From positions 186,001 to 250,000 of the forward strand of contig NZ_JAHRIB010000212.1 in NCBI RefSeq assembly GCF_019090165.1: 64,000 bases of DNA. The letters are read 5' to 3'. The notes below the pieces were generated by a model. The model was not told where the DNA came from and made no database searches. It saw only the letters and a program-made list of their open reading frames with translations. The translations under genes were made by a program, and so were the position numbers. The DNA comes from Streptomyces sp. BV286 (GTDB lineage: Bacteria; Actinomycetota; Actinomycetes; Streptomycetales; Streptomycetaceae). Of the stretch, positions 58,704 to 64,000 are shown in pieces (positions within the stretch are counted from its first letter, which is position 1; the number at the start of each line of letters is the position of its first letter).

Positions 58704-58841
58704 GTGCCCGGTGCGCAGGCAGCGGTTACTTCAGGGATCAGAGGGTTGCGGGTTCGAATCCCGTCATCGGCTTTGGGCCGGTGTAGCTCAATCCGGTAGA
58801 GCATCCGATTAGGTCCGTCGCCGAATCCTGATCTCGGGCAC
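58704..58841 (+). ncRNA. Y-RNA-like ncRNA 3 with tRNA-like module
   Basis: About 138 nt. GTGCCCG (58704-58710) pairs with CGGGCAC (58835-58841); GGTGCGCAGG (58710-58719) and CCTGATCT (58827-58834) correspond to the Ro-binding internal loop. Inside: T-arm CGGG-TTCGAAT-CCCG (58749-58763), acceptor-like hairpin CATCGGC / GCCGGTG (7 pairs, one G-T), and D-arm GCTC-AATCCGGTA-GAGC with the GG of a true tRNA D-loop. The module order is again permuted. It ends 55 bp before the rsr start codon, so it may lie in or directly upstream of the rsr mRNA. Confidence 0.85.
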
Positions 58842-58895
58842 GCTCCATTTGCTGCGCCTCCCTCCGAAACACCAATGAATTCGGGGGAATTCACC

Positions 58896-60479
58896 ATGGC
58901 GCGATTCAACACCAAGGCGGCGAAGGCCCAGGGCACTTCGCGTGTCACCTCGACCGGCCGCGTCCTGCGCACCTACGAGGGCGGCCGGGGCCAGGAGCGG
59001 GACACACGCTCCGAGCTCTTCCTGCTGTCGATCGCCAACTTCGTCGCGCAGAAGACCTTCTACGAGGACGGCGACGCGCGCGACGACCGGTTCGCCGCGC
59101 TCGTACGGCAGCTCGCCGTCGCGGACCCGTCCTGGACGGCCGCCCTGCTCGACTGGCTGCGCGGCGAGGGCAACATGCGGACCGCGTCGATCGTGGGCGC
59201 CGCCGAGTACGTCAAGGCGCGCCTCGACGCGGGCGCCACCGACGGCCCGGCGAACCGGCAGGTCGTCGCCTCCGTGCTGCGGCGCCCCGACGAGCCCGGC
59301 GAGCTGCTCGCGTACTGGACCGCGCGGTACGGCCGCGCGGTGCCCAAGCCCGTGAAGCGCGGTGTCGCCGACGCCGTCCGCCGGCTCTACGGCGGCAAGT
59401 CGCTGCTGAAGTACGACACCGCGTCCAAGGGCTACCGCTTCGGCGACATCCTCAACCTCGTGCACGCGGCGCCGGACCCGGACAAGCCGTGGCAGGGCGA
59501 CCTGTTCCGGTACGCCCTCGACCGCCGGCACAACCCGGACACCGCCGTGCCGCCCGCGTCCGACCGGGTGCTCACCGCACACCGCGAGCTGATGGCGGTG
59601 CCGGTGGCGGAGCGGCGAGCGGTGGTGACGTCCGAGGGCGGCGCCGCGCGCCTCGCCGAGGCCGGGATGACGTGGGAGTCGCTGGCAGGCTGGCTCCAGG
59701 GGCCGATGGACGCCGCGGCCTGGGAGGCCGTGATCCCGTCCATGGGCGCCATGGCGCTCGTCCGGAACCTGCGCAACTTCGACGAGGCGGGAGTCTCGGA
59801 CGAGGTCGCGGCCGAGGTCGCCGCGAAGATCAGCGACCCGGCGGAGGTGGCGCGCTCGCGGCAGTTCCCGTTCCGCTACCTCGCCGCGTACCAGCACGCG
59901 CCGTCGCTGCGCTGGTCGTACCCGCTGGAGCAGGCGCTCGGCCACTCGCTGGCCAACGTGCCGGCCCTCGGCGGGCGGACGCTGGTCCTCGTCGACCGGT
60001 CCGGGTCGATGTTCTACTCGCGGCTGTCCGACCGCTCCGAGCTCAACCGGGCCGACGCGGCGGCGATCTTCGGGACGGCGCTCGCGCTGCGGGCGGCGGA
60101 CGCCGACCTCGTGGAGTTCGGCACCGGCAGCAAGGCCGTGAAGATCCGCAAGGGCGACTCGGTGCTGAAGACGCTGGGGCGCTTCGGCGACCTCGGCGGC
60201 ACCAACACGAGTGAGGCGGTGCGCAAGCACTACCGCAAGCACGACCGCGTACTGATCGTCACGGACGAGCAGGCCACGTACAGCCACTACGGTGACCCGA
60301 CCGAGCAGGTTCCGGCGCACGTGCCGGTCTACACCTGGAACCTCGCCGGGTACCGGGCGGGCCACGCCCCCTCGGGCTCGGGGAACCGGCACACGTTCGG
60401 GGGCCTCTCGGACGCGGCCTTCCGGATGGTGCCGCTGCTGGAGGCGGCTCGGGACGCCGACTGGCCCTGGGCCGCCTGA
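58896..60479 (+). CDS. rsr: Ro60/Rsr orthologue (TROVE plus von Willebrand A domain)
   Basis: 527 residues from ATG 58896, which has GGGGGAA upstream; ATG 58875 would add seven residues. The N-terminal TROVE domain spans about 15-345: TYEGGRGQERDTRSELFLLSIANFVAQKTFYEDGDARDDRF, then MRTASIVGAAEYVKARLDAGA and helical-repeat segments. The vWA domain (about 355-520) contains the MIDAS motif DRSGS at 367-371, GGTNTSEA near 432 and VTDEQATYS. Ro proteins are rings that bind Y RNAs on their outer surface and misfolded RNA ends in the central hole. In bacteria Rsr works with exoribonucleases such as PNPase in RNA decay and stress survival. Three Y-RNA genes stand immediately upstream. Confidence 0.96.
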   Translation: MARFNTKAAKAQGTSRVTSTGRVLRTYEGGRGQERDTRSELFLLSIANFVAQKTFYEDGDARDDRFAALVRQLAVADPSWTAALLDWLRGEGNMRTASIVGAAEYVKARLDAGATDGPANRQVVASVLRRPDEPGELLAYWTARYGRAVPKPVKRGVADAVRRLYGGKSLLKYDTASKGYRFGDILNLVHAAPDPDKPWQGDLFRYALDRRHNPDTAVPPASDRVLTAHRELMAVPVAERRAVVTSEGGAARLAEAGMTWESLAGWLQGPMDAAAWEAVIPSMGAMALVRNLRNFDEAGVSDEVAAEVAAKISDPAEVARSRQFPFRYLAAYQHAPSLRWSYPLEQALGHSLANVPALGGRTLVLVDRSGSMFYSRLSDRSELNRADAAAIFGTALALRAADADLVEFGTGSKAVKIRKGDSVLKTLGRFGDLGGTNTSEAVRKHYRKHDRVLIVTDEQATYSHYGDPTEQVPAHVPVYTWNLAGYRAGHAPSGSGNRHTFGGLSDAAFRMVPLLEAARDADWPWAA

Positions 60480-60531
60480 GCGACCGCGCGCACGGTAGGG
60501 AAGGACCGGGACCTTTGGAGAGGGCTGGAAC

Positions 60532-61890
60532 GTGCAGGAACGGCGCGACCCGTACTTCGAGATGTACGACGGAGATCTCGGACTCAGCGGTCTGACCGAG
60601 AGCTTCGCCGACGGGGCGGCGCCCGGCAGCGAGGAGGCGGCACTCGCCCTCGTCACGGCGAAGATCGTCGCGTACGAGGAGGAGACGGCCCTCGACATGT
60701 CGGGGATCCTGCGGCTCGGCGAGGACGAGCGCCGCGCACTCGGGTTCGACATGTTCCACGACGACTGGGGATACGCCGAGGAACTCCGCGCGGACCTGCG
60801 AAGGCTCCTGGAGTCGCCGTTGCCGGACGAGGCGCTCCGCGTGGTGTGGCTGGCTGCCACGGGGAGCGCCTGGGACCCGGAGGCCCACGGGATCGGCGTG
60901 CGGGACTGGCTGGGGCGGATCGACGCGACCTGCGCGGCGCATCCGCCCCGGTCGATGGTCGGCCGGAAACCGGCCGCCTCCTGGCCGTTCTGGCGCCTTC
61001 CCGTCGCGGACGACGCCGTACGGGACGCGATCCTGACGGAAATCCGGTCCTCCGCCGGAGAACTCACCGCGCCCGGACTGGTGCCGGCACTCGAAGAGGT
61101 CGTCATCCGCGCCGACCTCGATCTCGGGTTCCGGCTCTTCCTGCGGGCGCTGAAGACCGCCTCCGTGCCGGTCCCGGAGGAGCGCTTCCACCGGTTCTTC
61201 GACCTCGGCGAGCCCTTCGGCTACCACATGGGTGTCGTCCACGACGGGCTCACCATCGTGTGGCGGCCCCTGCGCGTCGCCCGCTGCCACTTCGAGGCCG
61301 ACTTCGGGTTCTCCGAACTCGCCAGGCAGTTCGACCCGGTGTGGGAGCGGAGCACTCCGCAGGCCGAACTCCTCCGGGCGACCATCGAGGCCGACGACTA
61401 TCGCACCCCGGGAGTCCAGGCGCTCGTCCTGTGGGAGGACACCGTCCGGCTGCTGCGGTCCCCGCTGTCCACCGACACCGTCACCGCGCTCTGGGCGGCC
61501 ACGGCGAACGTGAACCCCGACCGCTTCGGGACCGGCGGAAGGGACTGGCTCCGGCAGGTCTCCGACGCGTGCGCCGCCCGGCTCCGGGAGGTCGCTCCCG
61601 CCCACACCGCCGTCCTGCCGCCCGTACGGGACGACTTGGCCGACGCGGTCCTGCGTGAACTGCGGGACGCCGAGCACCTGTTGCCGGACGGGCACGCCGG
61701 AGTGCTGGAGCAGGTCGTCGTCCAGGTCGACCCCGGTCTCGGGTACCGGCTGCTGCTGCGGGTCCTGCACTCGGTTTCGGAGTGGCTCGGCGTCGAGCAG
61801 TACGACCGGTGTGTGGCGCTCGGCGAGCGGTTCGGGTACGGGTCTGACCTTGTTTCCGAAGCGGTGGGGCATCTCGTTCCTCAGGAGTGA
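60532..61890 (+). CDS. protein of unknown function with internal duplication, downstream of rsr
   Basis: 452 residues from GTG 60532 with GGAGAGGG upstream, 52 bp after rsr. Residues about 85-231 and 302-437 are clear copies of one another. RRLLESPLPDEALRVVWLAAT matches RLLRSPLSTDTVTALWAAT, VRDWLGRIDATCAA matches GRDWLRQVSDACAA, and the stretch ending ERFHRFFDLGEPFGYH matches EQYDRCVALGERFGYG. Mostly alpha-helical, acidic, cytosolic by appearance. No known motif. The close spacing suggests co-transcription with rsr and perhaps a role with Ro. Confidence 0.8.
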   Translation: MQERRDPYFEMYDGDLGLSGLTESFADGAAPGSEEAALALVTAKIVAYEEETALDMSGILRLGEDERRALGFDMFHDDWGYAEELRADLRRLLESPLPDEALRVVWLAATGSAWDPEAHGIGVRDWLGRIDATCAAHPPRSMVGRKPAASWPFWRLPVADDAVRDAILTEIRSSAGELTAPGLVPALEEVVIRADLDLGFRLFLRALKTASVPVPEERFHRFFDLGEPFGYHMGVVHDGLTIVWRPLRVARCHFEADFGFSELARQFDPVWERSTPQAELLRATIEADDYRTPGVQALVLWEDTVRLLRSPLSTDTVTALWAATANVNPDRFGTGGRDWLRQVSDACAARLREVAPAHTAVLPPVRDDLADAVLRELRDAEHLLPDGHAGVLEQVVVQVDPGLGYRLLLRVLHSVSEWLGVEQYDRCVALGERFGYGSDLVSEAVGHLVPQE

Positions 61891-61911
61891 GCTTGGGGCC
61901 CGGGGGCTCTC

Positions 61912-61935
61912 GGGTGGTGGGTGGTGGGTGGTGGG
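61912..61935 (+). other. potential G-quadruplex in non-coding DNA
   Basis: Four GGG runs separated by three identical TGGT loops, an ideal G4 pattern, on the plus strand. It lies 22 bp after a stop codon and 33 bp before the GntR -35. On the mRNA it would be in the 3' untranslated end of the preceding gene. Confidence 0.6.
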
Positions 61936-61967
61936 CTGCGGGGGTCTGTGGGTTTGAGGGACTGGTC

Positions 61968-61996
61968 TTGTGCGGCTGGGGACTGACATCTAACAT
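61968..61996 (+). promoter_or_regulatory. leaderless promoter of gntR-acdS operon
   Basis: TTGTGC (61968-61973) and TAACAT (61991-61996) with 17-bp spacing. Six bases separate the -10 from the ATG at 62003 and no ribosome site exists, so transcription probably starts at the A of the ATG. Confidence 0.7.
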
Positions 61997-62002
61997 TTCA
62001 AT

Positions 62003-62647
62003 ATGGCCATTCGACCGGTACCGCGCACCCTGCTCAGGGACCAGGCCTACGCCGCGATCCGCGACGCCATCGTGGCCGGGGAGATCGAGCCGGGCGCGGT
62101 CGTGCGGGACGCCGAGTTCGCCGAGCGGCTCGGGCTGTCCCGGGCGCCGGTACGGGAGGCCTTCTCGCGTCTCGTCGACGAAGGCCTGCTGGAGAGCAAG
62201 CCGCAGAGCTACACACGGGTGACTCCGGTGGTCGCCGCCGACGTGCGGGACGCCGCAGCCGTGGTCGGGGCCATGCACGAACTGGCCGCGCGGGTCGCCG
62301 TGCCCCGGCTGCGCGGGCCCGACGTGAACGCGATGCGCTCGGCCAACGCGCGGTTCGCGCACGCCGTACGCGCCGGGGACGTGGACGCCGCCCTGCGTGC
62401 CGATGACGAACTGCACGACGTCCTGGTGCGGGCGAGCGGCAACCACGCGGTCGCGGCCACCGTCACGCGGTACACGCCGCTGATCCGCCGGCTGGAACGG
62501 CGGCGCTTCGGCGAGGGCGGCAACTGCCGCTCGGCCGGGCTGCACGAGCGGCTCATCGAGGCGTGTGCCGAAGGTGACGTGGACGAGGCGGTCCGGGTCA
62601 CCGCGGAGATCTGGCGAGGGCTCGAAGGCCTCGCCGACGGCGACTGA
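62003..62647 (+). CDS. GntR-family (FCD type) regulator next to ACC deaminase
   Basis: 214 residues. The winged helix reads RDQAYAAIRDAIVAGEIEPGAVVRDAEFAERLGLSRAPVREAFSRLVDEGLLESKPQSYTRVTPV (residues 12-76). The C-terminal domain is the helical FCD ligand domain, with VGAMHELAARVAVPRL, DDELHDVLVRASGN and LHERLIEACAEGDVDEAV. Metal-ligand-like His and Asp residues are present. Regulators of this family precede acdS in actinobacteria and are presumed to control ACC use. Read from a leaderless promoter; 21 bp before acdS. Confidence 0.92.
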   Translation: MAIRPVPRTLLRDQAYAAIRDAIVAGEIEPGAVVRDAEFAERLGLSRAPVREAFSRLVDEGLLESKPQSYTRVTPVVAADVRDAAAVVGAMHELAARVAVPRLRGPDVNAMRSANARFAHAVRAGDVDAALRADDELHDVLVRASGNHAVAATVTRYTPLIRRLERRRFGEGGNCRSAGLHERLIEACAEGDVDEAVRVTAEIWRGLEGLADGD

Positions 62648-62668
62648 TTCCGAACCCCGGGAGGACCC

Positions 62669-63685
62669 ATGTCCCTATCCTCGTACGCGCGTTACCCCCT
62701 CCTGTTCGGGCCCTCGCCCGTCCACCCGCTGGAGCGGCTGACCGCGCACCTCGGCGGGGCCTCGCTGTGGGCCAAGCGGGAGGACTGCAACTCCGGTGTC
62801 GCCTACGGCGGGAACAAGACCCGCAAACTCGAGTACCTCGTCGCGGACGCGCTCGCCCAGGGGTGCGACACGCTCGTCTCGATCGGCGGAGTGCAGTCCA
62901 ACCACACCCGGCAGGTCGCCGCCTGTGCCGCTCGGGCCGGGCTCAAGTGCGTTCTGGTGCAGGAGAGTTGGGTCGACTGGCCCGACTCCGTCTACGACAA
63001 GGTCGGCAATATCCTGATCAGCCGGCTCGCGGGTGCGGACGTGCGGCTCGTGCGGGCCGGGTTCGGGATCGGCTTCAAGGAAAGCTGGGAGCAGGCGCTG
63101 CGGGAGGTCGAAGGCGCGGGCGGGAAGCCGTACGCCATTCCCGCCGGAGCCTCCGATCACCCGCTCGGCGGGCTCGGGTTCGCCGGGTGGGCCTACGAAG
63201 TGGCCGAGCAGGAGCGGGAGTCGGGCGTCTTCTTCGACACCGTCGTGGTCTGTTCCGTGACCGGGTCGACGCAGGCGGGGATGGTGGCCGGGTTCCGTGC
63301 GCTGGAGGAGGCGGGCGGCCGTTCGCGGCGCGTCATCGGCATCGACGCGTCGGCGGATCCCGGCCGTACCCGGGCGCAGGTCGCGCGGATCGCGCAGAAC
63401 ACCGGGCAACTCATCGGTGTGGAGGCGGAGTTGACCGAGGACGATGTCGAGCTGGACGGGCGGTATCACGCGGGCACGTACGGCGTTCCCGACGAGGTGA
63501 CGCTGGAGGCCATGCGGCTTGCCGCGCGGACCGAGGGCATGGTCACCGATCCCGTCTACGAGGGGAAGTCGATGGCCGGGATGGTCGATATGGTGGGTCG
63601 GGGGGAGATCGGGGCGGACTCGACCGTGCTGTATGCCCATCTTGGTGGGCAGCCTGCGTTGAATGCCTACAGCGCCCTGTTCTGA
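62669..63685 (+). CDS. acdS: 1-aminocyclopropane-1-carboxylate (ACC) deaminase
   Basis: Opens the ring of the ethylene precursor ACC to ammonia and 2-oxobutyrate; PLP enzyme, cytosolic. 338 residues, exactly the usual length. PLP lysine lies in YGGNKTRKLEYL (about residue 50) and the next loop is SIGGVQSNHTRQVAA. The residues that separate true ACC deaminase from D-cysteine desulfhydrase are present: Glu298 in DPVYEGKSM and Leu325 in AHLGGQPALN, equal to Glu295 and Leu322 of the Pseudomonas enzyme with an offset of three. Streptomyces carrying it often live with plants and lower plant ethylene. Confidence 0.95.
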   Translation: MSLSSYARYPLLFGPSPVHPLERLTAHLGGASLWAKREDCNSGVAYGGNKTRKLEYLVADALAQGCDTLVSIGGVQSNHTRQVAACAARAGLKCVLVQESWVDWPDSVYDKVGNILISRLAGADVRLVRAGFGIGFKESWEQALREVEGAGGKPYAIPAGASDHPLGGLGFAGWAYEVAEQERESGVFFDTVVVCSVTGSTQAGMVAGFRALEEAGGRSRRVIGIDASADPGRTRAQVARIAQNTGQLIGVEAELTEDDVELDGRYHAGTYGVPDEVTLEAMRLAARTEGMVTDPVYEGKSMAGMVDMVGRGEIGADSTVLYAHLGGQPALNAYSALF

Positions 63686-63693
63686 CTGGCTCG

Positions 63694-63721
63694 TTGCCGC
63701 TTGCCGCTTGCCGCTTGCCGC
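63694..63721. repeat. heptamer tandem repeat (TTGCCGC)x4
   Basis: Four exact copies of TTGCCGC, starting 9 bp after the acdS stop codon. Same unit length as the repeat at 49818-49845 but a different sequence. Confidence 0.9.
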
Positions 63722-63732
63722 TCGTGGGTGGT

Positions 63733-63856
63733 GGGGCGGGGCCGTGCCGGTATGTCCGTTCGCAGCCTTCCGGGCCTACTGCCCTGAGTTGTCGAGTACG
63801 GGTCTTTTGCGGGAGCCCTATGCTGCGAACGTGACATACCGGCACGGCCCCGCCCC
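63733..63856. repeat. 124-nt long-stem inverted repeat element
   Basis: Left arm 63733-63766 and right arm 63822-63856 are complementary over 34 bp, interrupted only by one unpaired T at 63832. The outer 24 bp (starting GGGGCGGGGCCGTG) and the inner 10 bp (CGTTCGCAGC) are exact. The 55-nt centre has no long open frame. It could be a miniature inverted-repeat element, a structured RNA or a terminator. It is much longer than the ordinary terminators of this window. Confidence 0.75.
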
Positions 63857-63969
63857 GCGTGCGTTGCCGGGTGCACGGCGGGTGCGTGGTGTGGGGCCGG
63901 GCGTGCGTCGTCGGGTGCGCCGTGGGGTGTGGGGGGCTTGTGTTCGTGTGGCCGGATACAGTGCTCCGC

Positions 63970-64000
63970 GTGTGGGGTGACGATCAGCGGGAGCCGCTTA
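63970..64000 (+). CDS. possible N-terminus of a gene cut by the window edge
   Basis: A GTG at 63970 opens a frame reading WGDDQREPL to the edge. TACAGT (63957-63962) lies seven bases upstream and could be the -10 of a leaderless transcript. Too short for recognition; this is only a possibility. Confidence 0.3.
   Translation, partial: MWGDDQREPL

Noticed and set aside
61911..61945. GGTGGTGGGTGG run as a coding tail of the preceding gene
   Set aside because: The TGA at 61888-61890 ends that gene, and the repeat lies in all-frame poor sequence before the next promoter.

Overview
The window is chromosomal DNA from a Streptomyces species or a very close relative. It shows very high GC, third-position GC bias, many GTG and a few TTG starts, translationally coupled ATGA/GTGA gene junctions and long GC-rich hairpin terminators. 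Gene content and order resemble the S. coelicolor SCO19xx core region as I remember it (comparison from memory, not computed). No insertion sequence, prophage, CRISPR array or complete canonical tRNA gene was seen.

Layout. (1) 1-6.7 kb: the tail of a membrane transporter, pgi, a proline-repeat membrane protein, and a PadR / ABC-ATPase / FtsX-type permease operon. (2) 6.8-13.6 kb: carbohydrate uptake, with an orphan solute-binding protein, then a GH13 glucosidase, lipoprotein binding protein and two permeases. One permease carries a large extracytoplasmic insert. There is no ATPase, so a shared one (MsiK type) is inferred. (3) 13.7-20.4 kb, minus strand: the pentose-phosphate operon tkt-tal-zwf-opcA-pgl. 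Together with pgi it covers glucose-6-phosphate branching and NADPH supply. (4) 20.7-28 kb: haem O and haem A synthases (ctaB, ctaA), a metal-dependent hydrolase, a nucleotidyltransferase, an ABC-2 exporter and an AAC(3)-like acetyltransferase. (5) 28.1-34.7 kb: the Fe-S assembly operon sufR-B-D-Rieske-C-S-U plus a DUF59 gene, ending in a strong terminator. A SufR operator and a candidate iron box lie upstream.

(6) 34.8-47 kb: a membrane-anchored AbfB-domain protein, a secreted alpha/beta hydrolase, an SMR efflux gene with a TetR regulator, two ECF sigma / membrane-protein modules flanking dapD, a dapA paralogue, and small envelope proteins. (7) 47-58.4 kb: a monooxygenase behind a SoxR-like box, an MFS exporter, a tandem Lrp/AsnC regulator, an ArsR-SRPBCC pair, a secreted nuclease, and a Tat-exported PhoX-like phosphatase behind a clear PHO box. 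(8) 58.4-62 kb: three Y-RNA-like non-coding RNAs in tandem immediately upstream of a bacterial Ro60 orthologue (rsr). Two of them contain a permuted tRNA-like module. A duplicated-domain protein of unknown function follows. (9) 62-64 kb: a GntR regulator with ACC deaminase, a heptamer repeat, a large imperfect hairpin, and possibly the start of another gene.

The most interesting locus is the Ro/Y-RNA array at 58463-60479. Other points worth following are the domain-inserted sugar permease, the paired operators around the glucosidase promoter, the iron box upstream of suf, and the 124-nt hairpin element near the right edge.
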